From VRUE01 sp963725085 (GTDB taxonomy: Bacteria > Actinomycetota > Thermoleophilia > Solirubrobacterales > 70-9): a stretch of 64,000 nt of DNA. Each line of letters begins with the position of its first letter. The first letter of the stretch is position 1. Of the stretch, positions 8,146-17,273 are shown one piece after another. The stretch covers positions 59,737 through 123,736 of the forward strand of contig CAVRXM010000002.1 in assembly GCA_963725085.1 (NCBI GenBank), read 5' to 3'. A program made the position numbers and the translations under genes. Under the pieces are notes generated by a model that was given only the letters and a program-made list of their open reading frames with translations, was not told where the DNA came from and ran no database searches.

Positions 8146-8607
8146 ATGAATCAGGCCACAAAGGAGACCATCACCGTCGGTGAGCTCGGCGTCCGCTTCC
8201 TCGTCGAGAGCTCCGACTCCAACGGCAGCGTGAGCGTCTTCGAGTGCTACGTCACAGCAAACTCGAAAATGCCAGCGCCGCACAGCCACGACGCGTTTGA
8301 GGAGACGATCTACGGGCTCGAGGGCGTCACAACCTGGACGATCGACGGCGAGTCGATCGAGGTCGGCGTGGGCGAGGCGGTCTGTGTGCCACGCGGAGCG
8401 ATCCACGGCTTTGAGAACCGCGGCGGCGCGGACGCGACATTCCTTGCGATCGCCAGCCCCGGTGTTTTCGGGCCCGACTACTTCCGCGAGATCGGCGAGG
8501 TTCTCGCCGCCTCCGCCGGCGGCCCGCCAGACGTTGCTGCGTTGATGGAGGTGATGCGCCGGTATGGCCTCACGCCGGCCCCGCCCGCTCCGACGCCCCA
8601 GGCATGA
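8146..8607 (+). CDS. cupin-domain protein
   Basis: A 153-residue single-domain cupin. Motif 1 is PHSHDAFEETIYGLEG (two His and one Glu as metal ligands) and motif 2 is PRGAIHGFEN (third His). GAGGAG precedes the ATG at good spacing. The Pro-rich C-terminal tail is probably disordered. Small cupins of this type are metal-dependent dioxygenases, isomerases or sensors; the substrate cannot be read here. Control by the divergent MarR gene suggests a role in responding to a small aromatic or xenobiotic compound (inference). Confidence 0.8.
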   Translation: MNQATKETITVGELGVRFLVESSDSNGSVSVFECYVTANSKMPAPHSHDAFEETIYGLEGVTTWTIDGESIEVGVGEAVCVPRGAIHGFENRGGADATFLAIASPGVFGPDYFREIGEVLAASAGGPPDVAALMEVMRRYGLTPAPPAPTPQA

Positions 8608-8659
8608 GGCCTTGCTGGCGGCTATCAACTGAGCGCCAGCTCCGGCTTCAAGCCGCGGG

Positions 8660-10081
8660 ATGTATCTGCTCGACGATCCGTGGGGGGTAGCGAGAGACGA
8701 ATCGGCCGGCCCGATCCGCACCCATGGAGCCAGGATCCCAGGTGACGTGCCTGCGTATGCTCCAAGCGTGCTCCAAGAAGCGCTTCAGCGCGAGTCGGGG
8801 TGGCGGCGACTTCCTGACTGGCTGCGGAGGCTCACCAACCTCGGCACTCTGCCGTCGGACTCTGAGGACGTCCGGCTCCGCAAGTCGGTTCTGACGCTCT
8901 CTTCGGTTCTGATGGCGACGCTCTCGTTCGCGTGGGTGGGAACGTATGCGGTGCTCGGCCTGTGGGTATCAGCGGCGATTCCCTTCGCCTATCAGCTCGC
9001 CTCAGCGGCGAGCATCTACACCTTCGCGCGCACTCGCCGCTACCGGCTGTTCCGGACGAGCCAGCTGTGGATGAGCCTGCTGCTGCCCTTCGCCCTGCAG
9101 TGGAGCCTGGGCGGCTTCGGCACGTCCTCGGCAGTATCCCTGTGGGCGTTCACCGCCCCCGTGGGCGCCCTGCTCTTCGTCGGCGCGCGCCAGGCCGTCC
9201 CGTGGTTCGTTGCCTTCGGCGCGCTGCTGTTCTTCTCGGGTGTGATCGATCCCGCGCTATCGGCGGGCGCGCCCGACATCCCGGCCGGGGTTGTGGTGGC
9301 CTATTTCGTCCTGAACATCCTGGGGGTCTCGACCACGGCCTACGTGCTTCTTCAGTACTTCGTCCGCGCTCGCGAGCGCGCCTTGGCCGAACTCGGTGTC
9401 GAGCGCGAGAAGTCCGAGCGCCTCCTGCTCAATGTGCTGCCCGAGTCCGTCGCAAGTCGCCTCAAGGAGTCAGACCAGGTGATCGCGGATGGATACGCAT
9501 CTGCGACGGTGGCCTTCGCAGACATCGTCGGCTTCACCCCCCTCGCGCAGGAACTGGCACCGGCTGACACGGTCGCGTTGCTTGATCGGGTCTTTGCCAG
9601 CTGGGACGAGCTCGCCGCCCGTCACGGCGTGGAGAAGATCAAGACGATCGGAGATGCCTACATGGTCGCCGCGGGCATTCCCACACCACGTGAGGACCAC
9701 GCTGAGGCGATCGCCGACATGGCGCTCGAGATGGGCGCGGAGGTTGAGCGGTACGCGATGGAGAGCGGCCTTGCGCTCGAGGTACGCATCGGCATCGATA
9801 CTGGTCCCGTGGTAGCCGGCGTAATCGGGCGCTCCAAGTTCAGCTATGACCTTTGGGGGGACACCGTCAACACAGCGAGCCGGATGGAGCACCACGGCGT
9901 ACCCGGCGCGATCCAGGTCACCGAGCATGTCCACGAGCAGCTTGGCGACCGCTACGAGCTGCGCCGCCGCGGCACCATCGAGGTTAAGGGCAAGGGACCA
10001 ATGACCACCTACCTGCTGCTCGGAAAGCGAGACAAACCGAACGCCCACCCGACTCTTCACCGAGAAATTCTGGGCTCCTAA
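8660..10081 (+). CDS. membrane-anchored class III adenylate cyclase
   Basis: A 473-residue protein making cAMP from ATP. About residues 70-225 hold several hydrophobic segments (six likely membrane helices). A short coiled linker (REKSERLLLNVLPESVASRLK) leads to the cyclase homology domain. VAFADIVGFT carries the first metal-binding Asp. KIKTIGDAYM supplies the adenine-specifying Lys, and YDLWGDTVNTASRME the second specificity Asp and the catalytic Asn/Arg region. All key residues are present, so an active adenylate rather than guanylate cyclase is predicted. The start may be internal (GTG 8747 or 8768), since no clear ribosome site precedes 8660. Confidence 0.88.
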   Translation: MYLLDDPWGVARDESAGPIRTHGARIPGDVPAYAPSVLQEALQRESGWRRLPDWLRRLTNLGTLPSDSEDVRLRKSVLTLSSVLMATLSFAWVGTYAVLGLWVSAAIPFAYQLASAASIYTFARTRRYRLFRTSQLWMSLLLPFALQWSLGGFGTSSAVSLWAFTAPVGALLFVGARQAVPWFVAFGALLFFSGVIDPALSAGAPDIPAGVVVAYFVLNILGVSTTAYVLLQYFVRARERALAELGVEREKSERLLLNVLPESVASRLKESDQVIADGYASATVAFADIVGFTPLAQELAPADTVALLDRVFASWDELAARHGVEKIKTIGDAYMVAAGIPTPREDHAEAIADMALEMGAEVERYAMESGLALEVRIGIDTGPVVAGVIGRSKFSYDLWGDTVNTASRMEHHGVPGAIQVTEHVHEQLGDRYELRRRGTIEVKGKGPMTTYLLLGKRDKPNAHPTLHREILGS

Positions 10082-10090
10082 TGTGCGCCG

Positions 10091-10522
10091 CTAACTTCGG
10101 TTGAAGACCAGCCTCGGATACTTGAGGACGAGGAGGGTCGTCCGCCAGAGGCCCAGCTGACGGACGACCTCCATTGTGTCGCTTGCCGCGTGGTCCTCGA
10201 CGATGCGGCCTTCTAGGAAGCGACTGATCACGATGCCGGTAAGTCTCACCCGGCGCCCCCGGTGCGTTCCGTGCATCGCCCAACGCGATACAACCCGCTC
10301 ACCCTCGGTCACCTGCTCTTCAACCTCGAAGCGCAGATCCGGAAAGAGGGCAATGTAGAGGGCCACCGAGCGTCGGGCCCCTGCATGTCCGTGATATTCG
10401 AGAGCGTTGACGTGGTCGACGAAGTCCGGGTGGTAGACGTTCGCTAGCGCGCCAAGGTTTCGGCCCGAGCAAACCTCCTCAAGAGCTCGCCGCGCAGTTT
10501 CCCTCTGGCTCTCGCCGGTCAC
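10091..10522 (-). CDS. SnoaL-like ester cyclase/polyketide cyclase family protein
   Basis: About 143 residues in the NTF2-like fold. The region PDFVDHVNALEY with a repeated helix-strand pattern, and the strands LRFEVEEQVTEGERVVSRW and RVRLTGIVISRFLEGRIVEDH, are typical of the ester-cyclase/SnoaL group. The GTG at 10522 is preferred because upstream in-frame sequence is low-complexity and runs into a tRNA remnant. It is convergent with the adenylate cyclase gene, 9 bases away. Substrate unknown. Confidence 0.7.
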   Translation of the reverse strand: MTGESQRETARRALEEVCSGRNLGALANVYHPDFVDHVNALEYHGHAGARRSVALYIALFPDLRFEVEEQVTEGERVVSRWAMHGTHRGRRVRLTGIVISRFLEGRIVEDHAASDTMEVVRQLGLWRTTLLVLKYPRLVFNRS

Positions 10523-10653
10523 AGTGTTCTCTTGGGCAGTGATCGCGCCTAAGGATAACCCCGGCCCTAGGCAAGTGGCGAGCTCCGTTGTCTTCGTCAC
10601 CTCGCGCGCCCAGGGACGCATCGACACGAAATCTTCTCCCGGTGGGCCCGGGC

Positions 10654-10680
10654 GTCGCCGGTTCAAATCCGGCCTCCCCG
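10654..10680 (+). repeat. tRNA 3'-end remnant, copy 2
   Basis: T-arm GCCGG-TTCAAAT-CCGGC (10657-10673) followed by CTCCCCG. The 27 bases are identical to 91-117 of copy 1. It sits in the gene-poor interval 10523-10908, which otherwise holds only low-complexity sequence and the upstream region of the CGNR gene. Confidence 0.6.
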
Positions 10681-10908
10681 GTGTCCGGAAGGGATCACCG
10701 CCGAGGTCGGCGCCGGGCACGGCGCTCGCGGTCGGCGAGCTCGCGAAGCCGCCGCTGACTCTCAATCGCGTTGGCCAACACCAGGCCTCTAATGAATCTC
10801 ATCTCTGACCTCCGGTCTCGTTCTGTCTTTGGTTCGTCTTGAAGGTTCCATCGACACCTGCTAAGTCCAGTTGCCGGTGTTGCAAACACTAGCTAAACTG
10901 ATTGGGCG

Positions 10909-11469
10909 GTGTCAAGCCAAATCGAAGAGTCCACGCTCGAGCGAGAGATCGCCCTATTAGTCGCCTTCGTGAACACGCGCGACATCGAGACGCAAGTCGA
11001 CGCGATCGGCGACCAAAGGGCATTGGAGAAATGGATCGTGGCCTCCGACATTGGTATCGGCGCGCCAAGCGTTGACGCCGCAGGACACCGCCGCGTCCTC
11101 GCGCTGCGCGAGGCGCTGCGCGCCCTCCTGCGCGCAAACAACGGCGGCGACATGGTTGACGAGGACCTCGTGGCGCTCCATGAGGCGTCCGCTCGGGCCC
11201 GCTACCGCGCTTCAATCGGCCCCGACGCCGTCTTGCAAATCGGCCCCGACAGCGGCGGACTCGATGCCTTCGAGGAGAGGCTGCTCCTGGCCATCGAGCG
11301 AATCCAGGTACTCGGCAGCTGGGCTCGGCTGAAGGCCTGCCCGGCGGAAGATTGCCAATGGGCCTTCTTCGACAGCTCCCGCAACCGCTCCAAGACTTGG
11401 TGCTCGATGGAGGTCTGCGGGAATCGCAGCAAGACGCGTCGCTACCGCAGCCGCAGGGCTCGCGGCTGA
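10909..11469 (+). CDS. CGNR zinc-finger / ABATE-domain protein
   Basis: A 186-residue putative regulator. The N-terminal domain (about 1-130) has the helical ABATE-type pattern. The C-terminus holds CPAEDCQWAFFD and WCSMEVCGNRSKTRRYR: four cysteines in two CxxxC-type pairs with the family's signature CGNR motif, expected to bind zinc and probably nucleic acid. GTG start. It stands alone, upstream of a small cupin gene in the same direction. Confidence 0.8.
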   Translation: MSSQIEESTLEREIALLVAFVNTRDIETQVDAIGDQRALEKWIVASDIGIGAPSVDAAGHRRVLALREALRALLRANNGGDMVDEDLVALHEASARARYRASIGPDAVLQIGPDSGGLDAFEERLLLAIERIQVLGSWARLKACPAEDCQWAFFDSSRNRSKTWCSMEVCGNRSKTRRYRSRRARG

Positions 11470-11567
11470 GCGCGCGAGCAGTCGACCATCTCTGATTCAC
11501 CATTCGCGGTCTGCCACGGCGTGGATAATCCCCGTGAGGGCCAAGGTAATGACAAAGGAGCGTGGAG

Positions 11568-11939
11568 ATGCAAAGTTGGGACTTGAGGACGGTCGGGGTC
11601 GAACCGCACCAACCGGAGATCCTCTCCTCCGGGGAGGATGCGCGAATGATCCTGCTGCACCTCCCAGCCGGGGAGGAACTGCAGGAGCATGAGGTGCACG
11701 AGCGGGCGCGAATCATCATTATCGAAGGGCAGGTCGAGACTTCGATGCCGAGCGGGGAGTGCGTGCCTGGAGAACCTGGCCACCTCCTCGAGTTCGAGCC
11801 GGGTGAGCGCCACACGGTCGCGGCGCGATCCGACTCGCGCCTGCTACTGATCCTCAGCCCCTGGCCGGGAGACGGCCACCCCGGGGCGATGACCCTCGAG
11901 GAGAAGGGCCAGTCTCGCGAGAAGGCCGCCAAGCACTAG
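11568..11939 (+). CDS. small cupin-domain protein
   Basis: A 123-residue cupin. HLPAGEELQEHEVHERARIIIIEGQ is the first motif and LEFEPGERHTVAARSDSRLLLIL the second. AAAGGAG (11554-11560) lies 7 bases before ATG 11568, favouring this over GTG 11562. The Lys/Glu/Ala-rich tail resembles proteins that act on stress-related small molecules, but no specific role can be given. An 8-bp hairpin follows directly after the stop. Confidence 0.75.
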   Translation: MQSWDLRTVGVEPHQPEILSSGEDARMILLHLPAGEELQEHEVHERARIIIIEGQVETSMPSGECVPGEPGHLLEFEPGERHTVAARSDSRLLLILSPWPGDGHPGAMTLEEKGQSREKAAKH

Positions 11940-11941
11940 AA

Positions 11942-11965
11942 GCCCTCATCTGCGGACATGAGGGC
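11942..11965 (+). terminator. hairpin after cupin gene
   Basis: GCCCTCAT (11942-11949) pairs perfectly with ATGAGGGC (11958-11965) across an 8-base loop, 2 bases after the stop codon. No T-run follows, so it may end transcription weakly or protect the 3' end. Confidence 0.45.
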
Positions 11966-12093
11966 GATTACCTATGTCGTTCGCGGCGACCACTGGAAGA
12001 CGCGGGCTGCGAACGGGAGTCCGGCGACTCCCCCTCTTCGAGGCCCAGGGACCAGATGCTCCCCGGATGGGGCCGAACGGGCGCTGGGCCGTG

Positions 12094-12921
12094 TCACCCA
12101 GCCTCGCGGAGTTGACCCGCGTAGGGCCCGCGGCCCGTCACGCACGCAGCACCGCAGCGCGCCCCGAGCGCCAGTGCGTCCGCAGCCGAGCGGCCCTGCG
12201 CCAGCCCGTAGGTCAGGCCGGCGGCAAAGGAATCCCCCGCGCCGTAGGTGTCAGCCGGGGGGCCTGGGAGGGTAGGGGCTGCCCACGCGCTCCTGGCGCC
12301 ATCGGCCGTTTCGAGGGAGCCACCTGCGGCACCCGCCGTGCGGGCAACGAAACGGGGCGGCGGAATGAGGTCCCCTGGCGTGTAGCGCTCCCCCTCGTCT
12401 TCGTCGCTCGCGACCAGCATGTCGACCTGGACCCGCGCCTCAGCCAGCGGATCGATCGCGCGCACGGTCGAGACCAGCTTGCCTGCAGCGCGCGCCGTCC
12501 GGACCGCCGCGGGATCTCCGGCCGTGAAATAGACGCCGTCGAAATCCGAGAGCTCGGCCCAGGGCAGCGGGTCATCTCCGTGTGGTCCGATGCGCCCGCC
12601 GATCACGGTGATCGTGCGCTCGGCCTGTTCGTCCACGTGGACGAATGCCCTCCGTTGCGGCTCCTGTCGCCACGCCGCCTCGACGCGAACGCCGAGCGCT
12701 TCCAGCTCCCGCTTTGCCCTGTGCCCGAGGTCATCATCGGCGAGCGCGGTCAGGAAGAGGCACTCGCCCGCCAGGCGTGCAAGCTGCACAGCGGCGACCG
12801 CTCCGCCCCCTCCGGGTTCCTCCCAATCCTCGAGCGCCTGGACGATCTCACCGGGCTTCGGCACACCCTTCACCCGCGCAAACTCGATCCACTCAACGTG
12901 TCCGACGACAGCGACCTGCAT
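12094..12921 (-). CDS. PfkB-family carbohydrate/nucleoside kinase
   Basis: A 275-residue ribokinase-like kinase. The N-terminal GxVEW...PKPGEIV region and GGGGAVAAVQLARLAG form the substrate lid and Gly-rich binding loop. The C-terminal signature PADTYGAGDSFAAGLTYGLA contains the anion hole and the catalytic Asp (GAGD). It phosphorylates a sugar, nucleoside or related hydroxyl with ATP; the substrate cannot be read. It reads towards the cupin region and lies downstream of the membrane protein at 12957-13322. Confidence 0.85.
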   Translation of the reverse strand: MQVAVVGHVEWIEFARVKGVPKPGEIVQALEDWEEPGGGGAVAAVQLARLAGECLFLTALADDDLGHRAKRELEALGVRVEAAWRQEPQRRAFVHVDEQAERTITVIGGRIGPHGDDPLPWAELSDFDGVYFTAGDPAAVRTARAAGKLVSTVRAIDPLAEARVQVDMLVASDEDEGERYTPGDLIPPPRFVARTAGAAGGSLETADGARSAWAAPTLPGPPADTYGAGDSFAAGLTYGLAQGRSAADALALGARCGAACVTGRGPYAGQLREAG

Positions 12922-12956
12922 CCGCTGGCCAGTCTCGCAGGGGCCAGCGAGCCGGT

Positions 12957-13322
12957 CTAGGTCGGAGGAAGCTTCGTCCGCAGGTCCTCGAGCTGAGCGT
13001 TGAGTTGCTCGAGTGACCGGTGCTCCTCCTCGACGGCTCTGCGCAGATCCTCATCGGCGCGCCGGTGTCCGAATGCCCAACGCCCCACCGATACGGTGGC
13101 GAACAGTGCCGCGACGGCCACAACCACCACCACAGGCCACGACGAGCTGTCCCCGGTCGCGCTGCTGGTTTGGATGTTGCCGCCGAAGACGCCCACGAAC
13201 AGGACGGCGAGCCACACCGCGACCAGGGTGACTCCGCCCCAGAACTCTCTGCTGAGCGGCAAGGACGCCCACTCGCTTTGTGCTCTCGCCGGACGGTCGT
13301 AAGGCGTGGACCCGGTTGACAT
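12957..13322 (-). CDS. small membrane protein
   Basis: About 121 residues with two hydrophobic helices (around LVAVWLAVLFVGVFGG and WPVVVVVAVAALFATV) and a C-terminal charged coiled-coil stretch (EEEHRSLEQLNAQLEDLRTKL). The start at 13322 is inferred from the Ser/Thr-rich soluble N-terminus; longer in-frame starts run into a non-coding repeat. Function unknown. Confidence 0.6.
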   Translation of the reverse strand: MSTGSTPYDRPARAQSEWASLPLSREFWGGVTLVAVWLAVLFVGVFGGNIQTSSATGDSSSWPVVVVVAVAALFATVSVGRWAFGHRRADEDLRRAVEEEHRSLEQLNAQLEDLRTKLPPT

Positions 13323-13426
13323 CGGTTCCCCCTCGCTAGCAGGACTTGGTGTCTGCCAAGGTCGCAGGCGCGGTGAGATCAGGCATCCGCTGTTATCCAC
13401 ATATGCCGTGCGGCGATCCGCCGGCT

Positions 13427-13466
13427 GGGCCGAGCGGTCGCCGGTTCAATTCCGACCTCCGCGATC
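13427..13466 (+). repeat. tRNA 3'-end remnant, copy 3
   Basis: Matches 81-120 in 37 of 40 bases, but the T-stem is now GCCGG/CCGAC and the loop TTCAATT, so it is degenerate. It lies between the membrane protein gene and the hydrolase gene end. Confidence 0.55.
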
Positions 13467-14304
13467 TCAATCCGCGGCAGCGGTGTGCTCGAGAATCGCG
13501 CGGACGATGGTCTCCCAGTCGGCTCGATCGACCCCATGGCCGGCCCCTTCCAGCGATAGCAGCGTGGCACCTGGGATCGCCTCTACCAGCGCTTCGCCGT
13601 GCTCGATCGGAAAGATGGGATCCGCGGTTCCGTGGATCACGAGGGTGGGCACCTCGATCGAAGTCAGGGGCCCGCGTTGGCGTCCCTCATCAGCGAGTGG
13701 CGTCGTGGTTCTGCGCAGCGGCAAGGTCGATCACCCGCTCGACCTCGTGACGGGCGAGCTCACGGGCTGCGGCTTCGTCGAACGGACGCCGGCCTCCGCC
13801 GAGCACGCGCATGTACCCGACGAGGTAATCGAACACCGACTCGGGGTTCGACCGGTCCACCTCCGCGCTCGCCACAAAGCGCCCGAACTCCTCGGTCGGC
13901 GGTGGGAGCCCGCGCTCGACGGCCACCGCCGGAGAGGTGCTGATGAGGACAAGCGAGAGGACGCGATCAGGGAAATCGAGCGCGAGCAGTTGTGCGAACG
14001 CCCCACCCGCAGAGACGCCGACCAGGTGCGCGGCCGGGATCGCGTAGGCATCAAGCACTCCGGCGGCGTCGGCGACCAGGTCATCGCCGGTGTATCCGGG
14101 GTGCGCCGGCTCGTAGGTGACCGATCTGCCGGTGTCGCGATGGTCGTAGCGGATGACGAAGAGCCCGCCATCCACGAGCATCCGGCAGAAGCCCTCTTCC
14201 CACCAGAGCATCGACCCGCCAGTGCCCATGAGGAGGAGGATCGCGTGGTCAGCCGGGTCGCCGAAGGACTCGGTGCAGAGCTCAACGCCATTCGCCTCGA
14301 TCAT
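13467..14304 (-). CDS. alpha/beta hydrolase (frameshifted)
   Basis: Alpha/beta-hydrolase fold enzyme, start ATG 14304. The first part carries LLLMGTGGSMLWW (oxyanion region), RYDHRDTGRS and the nucleophile elbow VGVSAGGAF (GxSxG). At about 13690-13700 the frame ends in TGA, and the remaining domain continues in the +1 frame, with the catalytic Asp in HGTADPIFP and the His in GAGHGVDRADW. All triad residues survive, so one extra base (error or recent mutation) is the simplest reading. The protein is a paralogue of the hydrolase at 56867-57798. Substrate unknown. Confidence 0.7.
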
Positions 14305-14483
14305 TCGCTCGGCCAACCTCGTTCCTCCTATTCGGACCATGGCGACTGTAGGTGATGCTGGCGCTTCGAATGCGGGCCTGAGGCGCTCGTTATCCTTGGC
14401 GACCCCGCTCAGCATCCAGTAAGAGCGTTGCCAGGGAAAAGCTCGGGGAAGGAGCGCCGCGTCCACCGCGGCAGCAGAATCGA

Positions 14484-15606
14484 ATGCGGAAGCGGAGTTT
14501 TCTCAGCGGGATCGTTCTCGGTGCGCTGGTGCTAGGCGCGGTGCAGTCTTCTGCTTTCAGTGAGGCAACTCCGAGGACCGGCAGGCCATCGGCCTTCATC
14601 GGGATCTCCCCGCAGACCTCGCTGCATCGCGACGACCTGCGCCTGATGCGGCAGACAGGGGTCGGCTCGCTTCGCTTTCTCATCTATTGGTCTCAGTCTG
14701 AGCCCGCGCCGGGCGTCTTTGACTGGGGGGATACGGATGCCTTCCTGAAATCGACCTCGGCGCTACGGCTTCGAGCGCCTGCCCGTCATCTGGGGCTCGC
14801 CCTCCTGGGTGGCGCGGGCGCCGCACGCAGATCGTTGTCGCTATACGGCTGCTCGGTGCTCGGCGCTGCAAATGCCGGTACACAGCCTCGCTCAGCGCCG
14901 GGCCTGGTCGGGCTTCCTGCGGGCTCTTGTCGCGCGCTATGGCCCAGCCGGGACCTTCTGGAATCTTCATCCGGAGCTGCGCAAGGATCCGATTCGAACC
15001 TGGCAGATCTGGAACGAGGAGAACGATCACCGCTTCGCCGAGGCTTCGGTCCGCGGCTACGCTGCCCTGCTGCGCGGCTCGGCGCCGGCGATCCGCTCGG
15101 TCGACCCTGACGCCCGGATCGTCCTCGGCGGCCTCTACGCAACGCCGAGGGTCAAGCCGTCCCTCGACGCGGCGAGCTTTCTCAACCGCCTCTACCGCCA
15201 AGCGGGCATCAAGGGACTCTTCGATGCAGTCGGCCTTCACCCCTACGCCGCCGACCCGATCCTGATGGCCGCTGACATCAGCGCGCTGCGAGCAGTGATG
15301 CGAAGCCACAACGAGGCGCACAAGGGCCTCTACATCACCGAGTTCGGCTGGGGCTCCCAGACACGGGCCGCGGGCGGCGACAAGTTCGAGCGGGGCCCGG
15401 CGGTGCAGGCGGCCTACGTCAAGCGCGCCTGGGAAATCCTGCTCGCAAACCGCCGGCGCTGGAACCTACGGGCCGCCTACTGGTTCACCTGGCAGGACAT
15501 TCCGGCCGCCACTACCCCGTGCGACTTTTGTGATTCGGCCGGCCTGCTCGGCCTCGACGGTCAGCCCAAGGAGGCCCTGCGCCGCTTCGCCCAGGTGGCC
15601 CGTTGA
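14484..15606 (+). CDS. secreted clan-A glycoside hydrolase-like protein (frameshifted)
   Basis: TIM-barrel glycosidase-like protein with a signal peptide (MRKRSFLSGIVLGALVLGA) and the pattern of GH5/GH39-type enzymes. The acid/base Glu lies in IWNEEND and the nucleophile Glu in YITEFGWGSQ. The frame changes by +1 near 14760, between the DAFLKSTS segment and YGFERLPVIWGSP; both sides align as one continuous protein of about 370 residues. It probably acts outside the cell on a polysaccharide or glycan. Family number and substrate are inference. Confidence 0.65.
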
Positions 15607-15676
15607 AGCGGTGCGGTTGACGGCGTCGCGCCTGCGAGGGAGAATCGGCTCGCCAACAGCGCGGAAGGAGACCGAC

Positions 15677-16279
15677 GTGTCCTGGAGCCTGAAGGGGAGC
15701 TATTTCGAGACCTGTTCGTGTGACCTCATGTGTCCGTGCAACATGTCCTTCGACCATGGCGCGACCTATGACTACTGCCGGGTCACCCTCGTCTTCAACA
15801 TCAAGGAGGGCGAGATCGAGGGCACCGACGTCAGCGGCCTCGGTGTCGCGGCGATCGCCGACACCCCGAAGGTGATGACCGAGGGCAACTGGCGCCTTGG
15901 CATGTTCATAGACGACCGTGCAAGCGACGAGCAGATGGACAAGCTGACCGCCGTCTTCGCTGGGCAGAAGGGCGGACCGATGGAAGCGATCACTCCCCTC
16001 ATCGGCGAGATGCTGGGCGTGGAGCGGGCGTCCTTCGAGGTCGTCGAGGACGGGCTGCGCCACGGTGTCACCATCGGGGACGCGGTCGACTTCGAGATCG
16101 AGGACATCGTTCCCTTCGGCGTCGAGACGGGGGAGCCGGTACGGCTCGTCGGCGTCTTCCATCCGGCCTCTTCGGAATTCAACGCCGCCGAGGCAAAGCG
16201 CTCGAAGATCAGCGCCTTCGGGATCGAGTACGAGGGGAAGACGGGGATCTCGGCGTCGGAATTCGCCTGGGCCGCCTGA
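15677..16279 (+). CDS. DUF1326 domain protein
   Basis: A 200-residue protein. The GTG at 15677 is chosen because GGAAGGAG (15663-15670) precedes it. The N-terminus GSYFETCSCDLMCPCNMSF holds a Cys cluster (CSCxxxCPC) typical of DUF1326 and suited to binding metal. DUF1326 genes are found next to DUF2182 membrane proteins, as here (16308-17231, convergent). A joint role in metal handling is plausible but unproven. Confidence 0.85.
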   Translation: MSWSLKGSYFETCSCDLMCPCNMSFDHGATYDYCRVTLVFNIKEGEIEGTDVSGLGVAAIADTPKVMTEGNWRLGMFIDDRASDEQMDKLTAVFAGQKGGPMEAITPLIGEMLGVERASFEVVEDGLRHGVTIGDAVDFEIEDIVPFGVETGEPVRLVGVFHPASSEFNAAEAKRSKISAFGIEYEGKTGISASEFAWAA

Positions 16280-16307
16280 AGGAAAACGCGGTCGGGGCGT
16301 CGGCGCG

Positions 16308-17231
16308 CTAGGGCGCCGGCATCCCCTTGTCGGCGCCGTTCGTCCCGCCCACGGAATCCATCTGCCCGTCGCTCATCGATCCGCCGTCGCCCGAGCCTTC
16401 TTCCATCCCCATCGAATCCATCGCCCGCACCGCCGCCGGTGAGCCCGGCACGGTGAGTCCCGGCACCTTGTCGGGGACGAAGGCCACCGCGAGCCCGAGC
16501 ACGACCAGCAGGACGGCAACCGAGCGATTGGCCACCGCCTTCCAGGGCAGCAGCTTCTCGAGTGCGATCAGGGCGGCGATCAGGACCATCCAGCCGATGC
16601 TCATCACGCCGAGCGCGAAGAGCGCCGCCATCAGGCCCCAGCAGCAGCCGACGCACCATCCGCCGTGCTCCGTTCCCATCCGCAGCGCCCCGATCCGCCC
16701 CGAGCGCCAGTGCATGAGCACGAACGTCATCGGGTTCCGGCAGTGCCGCAGGCAGACGTCCTTGAGCGGGGTGAGCTGGTAGATCCCGGCCGCGACGATG
16801 ATCCCGCCGGCCACGTAGGGTCCGCCGCTGTCCCAGGCCAGGAAGCCGAGGTCGAGGGACCGCCCGACCTCGAAGAGCGCGTAGGCGAACGCGCCCACCG
16901 CCGCCCAGGTGAGCAGGTAGCCGCCGACGAAGATCGCGGTGGCGCCGGCCTGGGTCGGCTGGCCCTTCCGCCGTTTTCCCTCCTCGATGCGCGCATACAT
17001 GACGACCATCGGCGCGATCGACGGGAACATCATCGCGGCCATCATCACCACCCAGGACGTGAGCCAGAAGCCGAGACCGCCGAGATCCGTGCCTGGGCCG
17101 GCGTCCATGCCGGCCATCCGGTCTCCCGTCATCGCCCAGGCGATGGCGGCGAGAAGCAGCAGGCCGAAGATGAGTGCGAGCTGCACCGCGCTCGGCAGAG
17201 GGGGTACGCGGCGGAGTGTGGCTGACTCCAT
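16308..17231 (-). CDS. DUF2182 multi-pass membrane protein
   Basis: A 307-residue protein with about seven hydrophobic helices. Signature segments are SWVVMMAAMMFPSIAPMVVMY and HGGWCVGCCWGLMAALF, the latter with three close cysteines. The C-terminal tail is Met/Gly/Asp-rich (GMEEGSGDGGSMSDGQMDS), which suggests metal, perhaps copper, binding (inference). A paralogue lies at 20526-21455. It is convergent with the DUF1326 gene. Confidence 0.88.
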   Translation of the reverse strand: MESATLRRVPPLPSAVQLALIFGLLLLAAIAWAMTGDRMAGMDAGPGTDLGGLGFWLTSWVVMMAAMMFPSIAPMVVMYARIEEGKRRKGQPTQAGATAIFVGGYLLTWAAVGAFAYALFEVGRSLDLGFLAWDSGGPYVAGGIIVAAGIYQLTPLKDVCLRHCRNPMTFVLMHWRSGRIGALRMGTEHGGWCVGCCWGLMAALFALGVMSIGWMVLIAALIALEKLLPWKAVANRSVAVLLVVLGLAVAFVPDKVPGLTVPGSPAAVRAMDSMGMEEGSGDGGSMSDGQMDSVGGTNGADKGMPAP

Positions 17232-17273
17232 CGTGCCCCGACTCTAATTGCCCAAGAAGCCGGTGGCCAGCGC

